From Qipengyuania sp. S6317L1 (GTDB lineage: Bacteria > Pseudomonadota > Alphaproteobacteria > Sphingomonadales > Sphingomonadaceae), in assembly GCF_023015615.1 (NCBI RefSeq), contig NZ_JALKAJ010000004.1, positions 310,001 to 374,000 on the forward strand: DNA of 64,000 nt, in the 5' to 3' direction. Both the position numbers and the translations under genes were made by a program. This document shows positions 26,499-35,802 of this stretch, one piece after another (position 1 is the first letter of the stretch; each line of letters opens with the position of its first letter). Under the pieces are notes generated by a model. That model had not been told where the DNA came from. It searched no databases and saw only the letters and a program-made list of their open reading frames with translations.

Positions 26499-27485
26499 TT
26501 AGTCGTCGCACGAGACTTTTTGCAGATTGGCCTGGTATTGGTCAGCAAGGCGCCCCGTTGCAACCGCAGGGTAAGTCTCCCCAAACTCAGCCAAGGCGAT
26601 ACAAGCGCGGCGGGTGTCATCCATCGCGATCATGCTTTGCGCAAGGTAGAGCAGGCTATCCGGCGCGCGGCGCGCGGTGCGGTCGGCCTGATAATTGCGC
26701 AGGAACCAGCGCGCGGCCTCTTCGGGCTGACCATCGTCCAGAAACGCGCGGCCCAGCAGATTGCGGCCATAGGTAATGCGCGGGTGGCTGGGATATTGTT
26801 CGACAAACGCGGCTAGCTGCTGGCGTGCTTCGGGAAAGTATCCCGCGTCCCAAAGGCGGAAGCCATAGGAATATTCATCATCACCCGCATCATCGGTTTG
26901 CGGTTTGGTGATCGCTTGGACGCCCGCCACCCGTTCGGCACTTGGCCCGTTTGCAGCAGGCGGCTCGGGGGCAGCTGCGCTGGTGTTGCCGCCCGCCTGC
27001 CCGCCGCTCATCGCGTCGATATTGCTCTGCGTCGCCTCGCCCGATGGGCCCTCGCTCGTGGGAAGTGCGCGCGAAGCGGGTCCCGAAGCTTCGAGCGCGT
27101 CGAGGCGGGTGCGAACCGTAGTCAGCGCAAAGCGGTTCTCTTCGGACAGGGCGGTCAGGCGCTGCAGCTGAAGTTCCATTGCATCAAGCCGCGCAAGAAT
27201 ATCGGTTACCGCACTGGTTGAGGGCTGGCTCACATTCGGCTGAGGGCTCGTTCCGTCACGTTGGGTGATCAACGGCTCGAAGAAACGACCATCACCGCCA
27301 GGGAAAACCGCGCGTTGCAGGGCGCGGATTTCTGCCTCTGCACGGCGCAGGCGCGCCTCGGCGTCGTCTTGCGCCACAGCAGGCACCGGGGTCGTCGCCA
27401 CCACAGCGGCAGCGACCAGGCCACCCAGAACAGGGGTGACTTTACGAAACGGCAGGAATGGAAGGGTCAGATGCATAGCGTTCAT
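26499..27485 (-). CDS. cpoB: Tol-Pal system protein YbgF/CpoB
   Basis: 328 residues from the ATG at 27485, which follows GGGAG. The signal peptide ends in PVPAVA. A short coiled coil (about 35-60) and a second helix region precede a low-complexity linker. The C-terminal TPR part (about 205-325) begins YSYGFRLWDAGYFPEA, the characteristic CpoB repeat. CpoB acts in the periplasm with Tol-Pal and peptidoglycan synthases during constriction. No tol or pal gene is nearby here. The gene lies 27 bases upstream of the longest tilS frame, so one transcript with tilS is likely. Confidence 0.9.
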   Translation of the reverse strand: MNAMHLTLPFLPFRKVTPVLGGLVAAAVVATTPVPAVAQDDAEARLRRAEAEIRALQRAVFPGGDGRFFEPLITQRDGTSPQPNVSQPSTSAVTDILARLDAMELQLQRLTALSEENRFALTTVRTRLDALEASGPASRALPTSEGPSGEATQSNIDAMSGGQAGGNTSAAAPEPPAANGPSAERVAGVQAITKPQTDDAGDDEYSYGFRLWDAGYFPEARQQLAAFVEQYPSHPRITYGRNLLGRAFLDDGQPEEAARWFLRNYQADRTARRAPDSLLYLAQSMIAMDDTRRACIALAEFGETYPAVATGRLADQYQANLQKVSCDD

Positions 27486-27658
27486 GTCGCTCCCTAAATT
27501 GTCTTTTCTTGGTTCTTCAATTGTGTCGCAAGTGGCACACGAAGAATGAATGCGGGCCGAATCCTGCCCAAGCCGCGCCTCCAAGTCGAGCCCGGCTCAT
27601 CACTAATCGGGGGAATGTGCATCCCCCTCGTCAAACTGCGCAGGTTTTGGGCCACGCC

Positions 27659-28600
27659 CTAGTCGGACGAAGCGTCCTGTTCCTCTCCGCGAGCAAGCAA
27701 GGCTGCAGCGGAGACGGGCGTGTCGCCAACAGGGACCATCTCGGTCGCAATCGGTGGCACGGCAACGCCTCCGATGGTGATGTCGAAGAGATTGGGGCGT
27801 CCGGTGTTGATACGCGGGTCTTGCGCATCAAGCGGCACTTCATACGTGTCGCCATCTTCCATCACACCTTCGTAAAGGCGCTCGCCACCTTCCTCGTAGA
27901 AGCGCACCCATGCTCCTTCTCCGGTTGCGGTAAACACCACCTGCCCCTCTGCGGTTGCAACCGCAGGAGCAGCTGCCACCTCGCCAGACGCCGCGCCGTC
28001 GCCCGGTGCATTGGCGGCTTGGGCAGGCACGGCCTCGACCGCATCATCACCATCAGCGATCAGCGAAGGCAACTCGGCGCCCGCCCCGAAATAGCGGCTG
28101 GCAAATGCGATAATGCCTGCAATCAGCAAAAACGCTGCGAAGGCGCCGAACCATGCAAGAGCGCGCGAAGGCACTTTGGCTGCGTCGCCAGGCTCCATCC
28201 CGCCAGGGGTCGCGCGTTGATAGATACCGCCCTCGGCAAGGTCCTTGCGCACCGCATCGGCGATAGATTTTTCATCAAGGCCAAGGACGCGCGCATATGT
28301 GCGGGCAAAGCCAATCGCGTAAGTGCGCGAGGGGAGAGCATCAAAGGCGCCCTGTTCGATCGATTCCAGATGGCGCACCGGGATGCGCGTTTCCGCGGCA
28401 ATCTGCTCAAGGTTCATGCGCCGCATTTCGCGCGCAGAACGCAAACGGTCGCCTGCGCCAGACGATTGGCCGGTGGCCTCATCGGTGCCTTGCCCGGCAA
28501 CGTCTCGAGGACCTTCTCCGGCATCGGGCGTATCGTTCAGATCGTCCACATATGTCTCTTCAAGGTCCACCTCATGCAGGCGTGTTTGTTCGTTTGTCAT
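27659..28600 (-). CDS. RodZ-like helix-turn-helix membrane protein
   Basis: 313 residues from the ATG at 28600. After an acidic N-terminal tail, an HTH_25 domain (about 48-120: LRSAREMRRMNLEQIAAETR) precedes one membrane helix (about 147-168). The periplasmic part ends in a DUF4115-like beta domain (ARGEGAWVRFYE-type core). This is the layout of RodZ, which links MreB to the cell-wall machinery. It is next to cpoB on the same strand, 173 bases away. The choice between RodZ and a related DUF4115 protein is not settled by sequence alone. Confidence 0.85.
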   Translation of the reverse strand: MTNEQTRLHEVDLEETYVDDLNDTPDAGEGPRDVAGQGTDEATGQSSGAGDRLRSAREMRRMNLEQIAAETRIPVRHLESIEQGAFDALPSRTYAIGFARTYARVLGLDEKSIADAVRKDLAEGGIYQRATPGGMEPGDAAKVPSRALAWFGAFAAFLLIAGIIAFASRYFGAGAELPSLIADGDDAVEAVPAQAANAPGDGAASGEVAAAPAVATAEGQVVFTATGEGAWVRFYEEGGERLYEGVMEDGDTYEVPLDAQDPRINTGRPNLFDITIGGVAVPPIATEMVPVGDTPVSAAALLARGEEQDASSD

Positions 28601-28785
28601 CGACCCGTTCTTTTCTGCACCGCGACGGTTGCTTTTTATTAACGCATACAGCTTTGCGATCATTCGCGAGTCAAGTGAGCAAGTGCAAAAAACCTATCCG
28701 AATAGGCCAACCGCCCTCGTTTAACGGTCAAGAGAGCCGAACTCCGAGCGCGGAACCAAAAGATAGCCAGCGCGAGCCTGCCCGG

Positions 28786-31068
28786 TCAGTCGATTTCGAT
28801 ATCGCGCGCCGTGGCCCATTGGGTAAGCTCTTCACGCAAATCCGTCTGTGGCTTGGCAAGCCAACCGCTCATGGCCTCAGTGATCTCTTCAAGGTTCACC
28901 TTGCGCACCAATTCCTTGATCGGGCCGACCGCAGCCGGCGTGATCGACAGGCGGCGATAGCCGATACCCATGAGCGCCAGTGCTTCCAGCCGGCGCCCGC
29001 CCATTTCGCCGCACACGGCAAGCGACACTCCGCTGCCCTCAACTTGCGCAGCAACCCGTTTAAGAAAGCGCATGATCGGAATGGAAAGCCAGTCATACCG
29101 CTGCGCCAGCGCCGGGTTGCCCCGGTCTGCTGCGAAAAGGAATTGCGTGAGATCGTTGGTTCCGATGGAAAGGAATGACAGGCGCGGGAGCAGAAGGTCG
29201 AGCACTTCGGCAAGCGCAGGCACTTCAAGCATGGCGCCGAAATGGATTTCCTTGGGGACCATCTTCTTCTTCGAGCGCAGGAAAGCGAGCTGTTCGTCGA
29301 ACACCTGCTTTGCAGCGTCGAATTCCCACACCTCGGATACCATCGGGAACATGACATAAAGCGAACGCCCCGCCGCCGCGTCAAGCAAGGCGCGGGCCTG
29401 TGCTTTCATCAAGCCGTCGCGTTCCAGTGCCAGACGTAGCGCACGCCAACCCATCGCCGGGTTTTCATCCTGGCTGGCAATCTCGGAGGCGAGATAAGGC
29501 ACCGCCTTGTCACCGCCGATATCGACCGTGCGGAAAATGACAGGTTTGTCTCCCGCTGCATCAATGACATCGCGATACAGCTTCTGCTGTCTCTCGCGCT
29601 GGGGCAAAGTGGCTGAGACAAGGAACTGGAACTCGGTACGAAAAAGGCCCACCCCGTCCGCGCCGGTCAATGACAGTGCGCCAATATCGTCGCGAAGCCC
29701 GGCATTCATCATAACCGAAATGCGCGCGCCGCATTTGGTGAAAGGTTCAACATCGCGCAGTTTCGCATAGGCGGCCTGACGCTCCTTCGACTTGGCAAAG
29801 CGCGCCGCGAATGCGTCGGCCACGGGCTGTGCGGGACGCACGGTTGCGATCCCGGCGGTGGCATCAAGCAGGATTTCATCGCCGTCGCGCACCATCCCGC
29901 GAAGACCGCCATTGCCATTGTTCGCCCGGCCAAGCACCGGCACGCCCATGGCGCGCGCGACTATCACGACGTGAGCGGTAAGTGACCCCTCTTCAAGGAT
30001 GACACCTTTCAACCGCCGGCGATCATATTCGAGAAGTTCGGCAGGCCCCAGATTGCGCGCAATCAGAATGGTGTCCTTGCGAAGTCCCTGCTGCGCAGCG
30101 GTGCCCAATTGTCCGGACACGATACGCAGCAGCCGGTTCGACAGATCTTCAAGATCGTGCATCCGGTCGGCGAGCAGCGGATCGTCAATTTCGCGCATGC
30201 GCATGCGGGTGTGCTGCTGCACGCGCTCAATCGCGGCTTCGGCGGTCAGACCTGAATCGATCGCTTCATTGATGCGCCGCGACCAACCCTCGTCATATGC
30301 GAACATCTTGTAGGTCGCGAGGACCTCTTCATGCTCGCCGCCGACACCGAATTCGGCGCTGTTTGCAAGCCCGTCAATCTGCTCGCGCATCTTGTCAAAA
30401 GCGTTGTAAACGCGGTGACGCTCTGCCTCGGTGTCTTCGGCCACAACCTGCGTGATTTCAACACGCGGCTGGTGATAGGCGGCAACGCCGTTGGCAAGAC
30501 CCTTTACCAGAGTCAGGCCGGGAATCGTTTGCGGACCGGATTGTTCGGGGGTGAGGCCAAGTGCCTCTTCCTCATCGACCAATTCGGCATTGGCGATGAG
30601 TTCGGACAAGACCATTGCCGTGGTTTGAAGCGCCTCTATTTCAACGGCTTCATATCGGCGCGGGTCGACATGCTGGACACACAAAACACCCACCGCCCGC
30701 TCACGGTAAACGATGGGAACACCCGCAAAGGAGTGGAATTTGTCCTCGCCCGTTTCCGGCCGGTAAAGAAAGTCGGGATGCGCCTTGGCTTCGGCAAGGT
30801 TCAGTGTTTCCACCCGGTCCGCGATCGTTCCGGTCAACCCCTCGCCAACCGCCATACGGGTGACGTGCACCGCGCTTTTGTTAAGACCGCGCGTTGCAAA
30901 TAGCTCAAGCATTCCTTCGCGCAGGAGATAGATCGAGCAGACCTCGGAAGAAAGGCTTTCCCCGATCACATCGACCACTTGGTCGAGCTTACCCTGCGCG
31001 TGCATGCGCGAGGCCATCACATCGTGAAGGCTGGTCAGGATCTGGCGGGCTGCATCAACGGCGGTCAT
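28786..31068 (-). CDS. ptsP: PEP-protein phosphotransferase PtsP (enzyme I of PTS-Ntr)
   Basis: 760 residues. A GAF domain (about 20-165) precedes the enzyme I module. The phospho-His lies in EEGSLTAHVVIVARAMGVPVLG; the PEP-binding barrel carries LFRTEFQFL and SIGTNDLTQF, and CGEMGG holds a catalytic Cys. It passes phosphate from PEP to NPr and on to EIIA-Ntr, a regulatory rather than sugar-importing chain. The GAF domain senses glutamine in better-studied relatives. No NPr or EIIA gene is close by. Confidence 0.95.
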   Translation of the reverse strand: MTAVDAARQILTSLHDVMASRMHAQGKLDQVVDVIGESLSSEVCSIYLLREGMLELFATRGLNKSAVHVTRMAVGEGLTGTIADRVETLNLAEAKAHPDFLYRPETGEDKFHSFAGVPIVYRERAVGVLCVQHVDPRRYEAVEIEALQTTAMVLSELIANAELVDEEEALGLTPEQSGPQTIPGLTLVKGLANGVAAYHQPRVEITQVVAEDTEAERHRVYNAFDKMREQIDGLANSAEFGVGGEHEEVLATYKMFAYDEGWSRRINEAIDSGLTAEAAIERVQQHTRMRMREIDDPLLADRMHDLEDLSNRLLRIVSGQLGTAAQQGLRKDTILIARNLGPAELLEYDRRRLKGVILEEGSLTAHVVIVARAMGVPVLGRANNGNGGLRGMVRDGDEILLDATAGIATVRPAQPVADAFAARFAKSKERQAAYAKLRDVEPFTKCGARISVMMNAGLRDDIGALSLTGADGVGLFRTEFQFLVSATLPQRERQQKLYRDVIDAAGDKPVIFRTVDIGGDKAVPYLASEIASQDENPAMGWRALRLALERDGLMKAQARALLDAAAGRSLYVMFPMVSEVWEFDAAKQVFDEQLAFLRSKKKMVPKEIHFGAMLEVPALAEVLDLLLPRLSFLSIGTNDLTQFLFAADRGNPALAQRYDWLSIPIMRFLKRVAAQVEGSGVSLAVCGEMGGRRLEALALMGIGYRRLSITPAAVGPIKELVRKVNLEEITEAMSGWLAKPQTDLREELTQWATARDIEID

Positions 31069-31205
31069 CGTAAAAAGACCTTAGCGATCAATGGTGCAAA
31101 CGCAAAGGCGCGACCGTGTGTCGATGCGACAAATGCCATGGAATTTGAGCCGGACACAATGCCGCGCCATGCGCCGCCATTTTCAAAAGGGCTGTAATGG
31201 ATGCT

Positions 31206-31220
31206 CGGGCCGCTGGCCCG
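31206..31220 (-). terminator. GC hairpin after the minus-strand ydcH gene
   Basis: CGGGCC (31206-31211) pairs with GGCCCG (31215-31220) around a 3-base loop, 12 bases past the stop at 31232. No T-run on the minus strand, so the role is tentative. Confidence 0.35.
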
Positions 31221-31231
31221 CTGCACGCGCT

Positions 31232-31411
31232 CTAGCTGCGTCGTATCTCTTCTTTGAGCTTTAGCTTTTGCCGCTTGAGAGCCTGTACTGCTGCCGCATC
31301 GGGGGCTGGCCTCGCCATTTCGTCGCGCAAGCGGGCCTCAAGACCTGCATGTTTGGTTTGGAGAGCACTTAGGTGTGAAGTTTGTGCGCCAGAAGAGTGG
31401 GCAGTTGCCAT
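31232..31411 (-). CDS. YdcH/DUF465 family small protein
   Basis: 59 residues, starting MATAHSSGAQ and ending KLKEEIRRS. The centre is a short helical hairpin: HAGLEARLRDE, then AVQALKRQKLKLKEE. That is the DUF465 pattern of a charged helix, a Pro-containing turn and a Lys-rich second helix. AGGAG precedes the ATG at 31411. The function of the family is unknown. A second DUF465 gene is divergent from it at 31713. The gene lies between ptsP and that paralogue. Confidence 0.85.
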   Translation of the reverse strand: MATAHSSGAQTSHLSALQTKHAGLEARLRDEMARPAPDAAAVQALKRQKLKLKEEIRRS

Positions 31412-31434
31412 ATTCTCGGTCTCCTATGTGTTGT

Positions 31435-31450
31435 CGGGGGTCCGCCCCCG
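31435..31450 (-). promoter_or_regulatory. Strong GC hairpin in the ydcH 5' leader
   Basis: CGGGGG (31435-31440) pairs with CCCCCG (31445-31450) around the 4-base loop TCCG. It lies 24 bases upstream of the minus-strand ATG, just beyond the ribosome site. It could influence translation or mark the leader, or terminate a short plus-strand transcript. Confidence 0.35.
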
Positions 31451-31471
31451 GATGGCGACTCGGCAAAGGGG

Positions 31472-31536
31472 GCCGGGCCGCAGATCAGATACAATCATAC
31501 CTTGCCCCAACATGCAAAGCCGGGCCGCGATCAGAT
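31472..31536. repeat. Imperfect direct repeat in the divergent DUF465 promoter region
   Basis: GCCGGGCCGCAGATCAGAT (31472-31490) recurs as GCCGGGCCGCGATCAGAT from 31519, differing by one inserted base. The start points are 47 bases apart. The 301-base gap between the two DUF465 genes (31412-31712) otherwise holds the hairpin above and no gene. A shared operator for both genes is plausible. Confidence 0.5.
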
Positions 31537-31712
31537 TGCTTCGAAAGGTTCTGCGTTTCGGACCATCCGATCAACCGCGGTTCACCCCTTAGGCGCGGGT
31601 TTACTTCACCACGGCGCTTGCGGTGGCCATTGCAAACCGGCATTAACGCCTTGCGCGCCGAACCACGGGTTTTGGTGCGGGCCAGAACCAATCCTTTGCG
31701 GCGTGGACCAAG

Positions 31713-31910
31713 ATGAACGAGCAAGAGCTGCAAAAACGACTGGAACTTCTCAAGACCGAGCACCGCGATCTCGATGTAGCGATTTCAGCCTTGACCGAAA
31801 ATGGAGTCAGCGACCAACTTCAGGTCGCGCGCCTCAAGAAACGCAAGCTCAAACTCAAAGATCAGATCGCCGTCATTGAAGACGCGCTGCTGCCCGATAT
31901 TATTGCCTGA
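31713..31910 (+). CDS. YdcH/DUF465 family small protein, second copy
   Basis: 65 residues beginning MNEQELQKRLELLKTEHRDL. The second helix ends LKKRKLKLKDQIAVIED, matching the RQKLKLKEEI of the divergent copy. Typical DUF465: two amphipathic helices with a short turn. The function is unknown; members are small cytoplasmic proteins. No strong ribosome site was seen before the ATG. The two copies share the helix pattern but differ elsewhere, so they are paralogues rather than a recent duplication. Confidence 0.85.
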   Translation: MNEQELQKRLELLKTEHRDLDVAISALTENGVSDQLQVARLKKRKLKLKDQIAVIEDALLPDIIA

Positions 31911-32106
31911 TCGGATTTGGTGCGCAATCTGGATCAAATAAGCAGCCCCATACGGCTCGATTACGCAGTTTTACCTAGGTATCGCCCTTAGGCCGGTAAG
32001 CATCGCAACCTTATCGTCCCCCTCAGAGACAGGTCGCAAATCTAAACAGGATAGTAACCATACGCTACTGGAATACCGGGGCGCAGCCGAGTAGCTCTGG
32101 GGACAT

Positions 32107-32571
32107 ATGGCAAAATCAACAAATCTTTCGCGCCCTATTATCGAGGCGCTTTACACTGAAGCTCTGGTTTTGGCCGATGACGTGCGCGCGGTGTTTGCAC
32201 GCGGTGCGCACGAACCTGAAATCGGCGCGGATACGATGGTGCGTCTTGCGCTTTCGACCGAAGGTTTGAAGACGACCACGCGCATGATGCACATTCTTGC
32301 TTGGCTGCTTAACCAACGCGCCTTTTTCTCCGGCGAGCTCAACGAAGATCAAGTGCGCAAGCACGGCACCCTTCCCCCCGACCGCCCTTCCGATCCCAAG
32401 GCGCTTGCATCGCTTGAGCCTGCCACGCGCGAACTGATCGCCGAGAGCGAGCGGTTGCACGAACGCATTTCGCGCCTCGATGAAGCATGGCGCAGCGGCT
32501 TTGAAATGGAGTCGCCAGCGCGCGCGTTCCATTCACGGCTTGAACGGCGCTTCAACGCCCATGGCCTCTAG
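32107..32571 (+). CDS. rcdA: RcdA-family protein (DUF1465)
   Basis: 154 residues, all helical. IEALYTEALVLADDVR and STEGLKTTTRMMHILAWLLNQRAF are the conserved helices of DUF1465, the family of RcdA. In Caulobacter, RcdA delivers CtrA and other substrates to ClpXP during the cell cycle. Its presence here suggests a similar CtrA-linked system, though RcdA does not work identically in all alphaproteobacteria. The 196-base upstream gap shows no clear element. Confidence 0.85.
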   Translation: MAKSTNLSRPIIEALYTEALVLADDVRAVFARGAHEPEIGADTMVRLALSTEGLKTTTRMMHILAWLLNQRAFFSGELNEDQVRKHGTLPPDRPSDPKALASLEPATRELIAESERLHERISRLDEAWRSGFEMESPARAFHSRLERRFNAHGL

Positions 32572-32585
32572 GGCTTGAGAAGAAA

Positions 32586-34076
32586 TCAGGGCCTTGGCTC
32601 GCCCACACTAAATGAAACGGCGCGCTGCCACATGGCCAGCCTGCCTTCACGAACGCTGGCATCCATTTGCGGCTCAAATGTCGTCAATTCGCCGCGCATC
32701 GCTTCGGCGGCGCCCTCCAAATCGCCGTAAAGCCCCACCCCGCTCGCCGCCAGCATCGCGGCGCCGAGTGCGGTGGTTTCAACAAATTCGGGGCGCTCCA
32801 CGGGCATGTCCAGAATGTTCGCCAGATCCTGCGCCATCCAGTTGTTTGCTGCCATTCCGCCATCAATCCGCAAGGTTTCCCAACGTCTCCCATCTGCGGC
32901 AAAGGCGGTGCCCAGGTCGTGCGTCTGATGCGCCATCGTTTCAAGCGCGGCGCGCGCAATGTGCGCCTTGCCGCTTGAGAAGCTGAGCCCCGAGATCACG
33001 CCGCGCGCCTGCGGCTGCCAATGGGGCGCACCCAGCCCGGAGAGGGCAGGGACGATCGTTACACCGCCACTGTCGGGAATAGAGCGGGCAAGGCCCTCGG
33101 TCTCGCTCGCTTCGTCGACGATGCCAAGGCTATCGCGCAGCCATTGCACAAGGCTTCCCGCAACGAACACCGACCCTTCGATGGCATAGGTGCGCTTGCC
33201 CGCAATCTGCGAGAGCACCGTGCCAAGCAGGCGGTGGCCCGAGCGCGGGATCTTGGTGCCCTGATTGGTGAGCACAAAAGCGCCTGTGCCAAAGGTAGCC
33301 TTGGTCTCGCCCGGCGAGAGGCAGGCTTGCCCGATGGTGGCCGATTGTTGATCCCCGGCAAGCCCGGTGATGGGAATGGCGCGGCCAAACAAGGAGGCAT
33401 CGCTCAATGCAAGGCCACCCGACATATCGACCACATGAGGCAGCGCCGAGATCGGAACACCGAAAAGATCGCAAAGCTCGTCGCTAAAGCTTGTATCGGA
33501 CAAACCCATCAGGAGCGTGCGGCTCGCATTGCTTGCGTCCGAAATATGCGAAGCGCCGCCCGAAAGTTTGAATGTCAGCCAGCTTTCAACCGTGCCAAAG
33601 GCGAGCGTGCCAGCAACTGCGGCGTCGCGAACTTGTGGGACATTGTCGAGCATCCAGCGCATTTTGGTGCCGGAAAAATAGGGGTCGAGCAAAAGCCCGG
33701 TGCGTGCCTGCACTTCGGGCTCATAGCCTTGTCGACGCATATCCTCGCAAAAATCGGCCGTGCGACGATCCTGCCATACGATTGCCCGGGTAATCGGGTC
33801 GCCGGTATTCTTGTCCCACGCGACCACGGTTTCGCGCTGGTTGGTGATGCCTATGCCTGCGATCAGAGCGGCGCCGCCCGCTGCGGGGACCACCTCCCTT
33901 GCACAGGCAAGCGTCTTTTCCCAGATTTCCGCTGCATCATGCTCGACCCAGCCATCTTGCGGATAATATTGCGTCAGCTCTTTTTGAGCGCTCGCGGCAA
34001 GGCGCCCATCGCTTGTAAAGAGCATGGCTCTGGTCGAAGTGGTCCCCTCATCGAGGACCAGAATATAGTCGCTCAT
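32586..34076 (-). CDS. glpK: Glycerol kinase
   Basis: 496 residues, full length for the FGGY kinase family. DEGTTSTRAMLF is the phosphate-binding motif near the N-terminus, and GLGAPHWQPQARGVISGLSF the FGGY signature region. It makes glycerol 3-phosphate from glycerol and ATP. Neither glpF nor glpD is nearby, so glycerol entry and oxidation must be encoded elsewhere. It is convergent with rcdA. Confidence 0.95.
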   Translation of the reverse strand: MSDYILVLDEGTTSTRAMLFTSDGRLAASAQKELTQYYPQDGWVEHDAAEIWEKTLACAREVVPAAGGAALIAGIGITNQRETVVAWDKNTGDPITRAIVWQDRRTADFCEDMRRQGYEPEVQARTGLLLDPYFSGTKMRWMLDNVPQVRDAAVAGTLAFGTVESWLTFKLSGGASHISDASNASRTLLMGLSDTSFSDELCDLFGVPISALPHVVDMSGGLALSDASLFGRAIPITGLAGDQQSATIGQACLSPGETKATFGTGAFVLTNQGTKIPRSGHRLLGTVLSQIAGKRTYAIEGSVFVAGSLVQWLRDSLGIVDEASETEGLARSIPDSGGVTIVPALSGLGAPHWQPQARGVISGLSFSSGKAHIARAALETMAHQTHDLGTAFAADGRRWETLRIDGGMAANNWMAQDLANILDMPVERPEFVETTALGAAMLAASGVGLYGDLEGAAEAMRGELTTFEPQMDASVREGRLAMWQRAVSFSVGEPRP

Positions 34077-34193
34077 GCCCTCACCTCACAATAAGCGGAA
34101 AATCCGCGATGCCTTTGCACCCGGGCATCGCTACGAGGGAAAGCATAAACTCTCAATCGACTTCCACCAGTCCTTTCTGCATAGGTAGGGAAT

Positions 34194-35072
34194 ATGGCAA
34201 AAATACCTCCCAAGCCCTGGCCCACAGGCCTTGCCGATCAGGTCGAACCGCTGGTGACCCGCGTGCTTGCCCCCAATCCCTCGCCCTATACCTTTACCGG
34301 TACGCAAACCTATGTGGTGGGAGAGGCGAATGGCCCTGACTGCGCGGTGATTGATCCCGGCCCCTTTGAGGCGGCGCACATCGAGGCGATTATGGAAGCC
34401 GTCGGAACACGCAAAATCGCGGCGATCATGTGCACCCACACACACCGCGATCACTCTCCTGCGGCAAAACCGCTCGCGGCTGACACAGGCGCGCCCGTTG
34501 TCGGCTGCGCGCCGCTCGTGCTTCAAGTTCAGGGCCCGCGATCCGATGAGGCGTTTGACAGCACGTACGCGCCCGATCGCGTGCTCGAAGATGGCGAACA
34601 AATGCGCGGGACCGGGTGGACGCTGACCGCTGTGGCGACGCCGGGACATACCTCGAACCACCTGTGTTTCGCATTGGAAGAAAGCGGCGCTTTGTTCACG
34701 GGCGATCATGTCATGGGATGGTCCACCAGTGTCGTGATCCCGCCTGATGGTGATATGGGCGACTATATGACGAGCCTTGAAAAGCTGATGGCACGCGAGG
34801 ACACGGTTTACCACTCAGCCCACGGCGCAGCGATCACGAAACCCAAACAACTGGTGCGCGGCATGATCGGCCACCGCCGCCAGCGCGAAAACCAGATCCT
34901 GCGGCTGATGGGCGAGCGCGCGCGACCTGTCTCAGAGTTCATTCCCGACATGTACAAGGGGTTGGACGAACGCCTCATTGGCGCTGCCGAGATGAGCGTC
35001 ACCGCCCATCTGCTCGACCTTGAAAAGCGCGGGCTCGCATCGCAGGACGCAGGCGTGTGGAACACGAAGTGA
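34194..35072 (+). CDS. Metallo-beta-lactamase-fold hydrolase, LACTB2-like
   Basis: 292 residues. The zinc motif is H82-x-H84-x-D86-H87 (CTHTHRDHSPA), with a further His in TPGHTSNH and Asp in TGDHVMG. The WSTSVVIPPDGDMGDYM stretch and a C-terminal winged-helix-like tail match the LACTB2 group, which includes RNases and thioester or lactone hydrolases. The substrate is unknown. It sits 4 bases before the VIT1/CCC1-like gene, as one unit. Confidence 0.88.
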   Translation: MAKIPPKPWPTGLADQVEPLVTRVLAPNPSPYTFTGTQTYVVGEANGPDCAVIDPGPFEAAHIEAIMEAVGTRKIAAIMCTHTHRDHSPAAKPLAADTGAPVVGCAPLVLQVQGPRSDEAFDSTYAPDRVLEDGEQMRGTGWTLTAVATPGHTSNHLCFALEESGALFTGDHVMGWSTSVVIPPDGDMGDYMTSLEKLMAREDTVYHSAHGAAITKPKQLVRGMIGHRRQRENQILRLMGERARPVSEFIPDMYKGLDERLIGAAEMSVTAHLLDLEKRGLASQDAGVWNTK

Positions 35073-35076
35073 TCCG

Positions 35077-35778
35077 ATGACACCAAGCGCCCATCCCGAT
35101 GATCCGCATTATGTCGGGCGCGGCGGGTGGCTGCGCGCAAGCGTGCTTGGCGGGAATGACGGGATCATATCGGTCGCATCGCTCATCATCGGGGTCGCCG
35201 CTGCCACCCCTGACCCATCAGTGATCGCGATTTCAGGTGTCGCAGGATTGGTGGCAGGCGCATTGTCGATGGCGGCGGGCGAATACATTTCCGTCTCGGC
35301 ACAGCGCGATTCCGAACAGGCCGATATCAAGCGTGAGAAACAGGCGCTCAAGACCATGCCCAAAGAGGAGCTTGCCGAACTCACCGCCATTTACAAAAAG
35401 CGTGGTCTCAGCGACGAAACCGCCGCTCTGGTCGCGCGCGAATTAATGCAGAACGACCCCCTCGAGGCGCATTTGCGCGATGAGCTGGGCCTGTCCGATG
35501 ATCTGGCTGCAAAGCCGCTGCAGGCCGCCTTTGCATCGGGCATCACCTTCACTATCGCCGCGGCGTTGCCGGTTATCGCCTCTCTGATTGCTCCGCCCGG
35601 CTGGACGATTTACGCGATTGCGCTCGTCTCGGTGATCGCACTCGCCATACTCGGCGCCACGGGTGCGAAACTGGGCGGCGCGCCGGTTTTTCCAGCCGTG
35701 ATCAGGGTCGTTGGGTGGGGTATTCTCGCGATGGCAGTAACCGCTGCGATCGGCTCACTGTTCGGAGTTGCGGTCTAG
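35077..35778 (+). CDS. VIT1/CCC1-family metal transporter
   Basis: 233 residues from the ATG at 35077, 4 bases after the preceding stop. The N-terminal helix LRASVLGGNDGIISVASLIIGV and GALSMAAGEYISVSAQRDSE are family signatures; the latter holds acidic and Met residues of the transport path. A charged cytoplasmic metal-binding helix region (about 80-150) follows, then three C-terminal membrane helices. The family exports or stores Fe2+ and Mn2+. Five membrane segments in total are expected. Confidence 0.92.
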   Translation: MTPSAHPDDPHYVGRGGWLRASVLGGNDGIISVASLIIGVAAATPDPSVIAISGVAGLVAGALSMAAGEYISVSAQRDSEQADIKREKQALKTMPKEELAELTAIYKKRGLSDETAALVARELMQNDPLEAHLRDELGLSDDLAAKPLQAAFASGITFTIAAALPVIASLIAPPGWTIYAIALVSVIALAILGATGAKLGGAPVFPAVIRVVGWGILAMAVTAAIGSLFGVAV

Positions 35779-35802
35779 CCGGTCCCAACACCGCACCCGT
35801 TG

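Noticed and set aside
33021..34094. 357-codon open frame opposite glpK
   Set aside because: No family resemblance and glpK is full length on the other strand.
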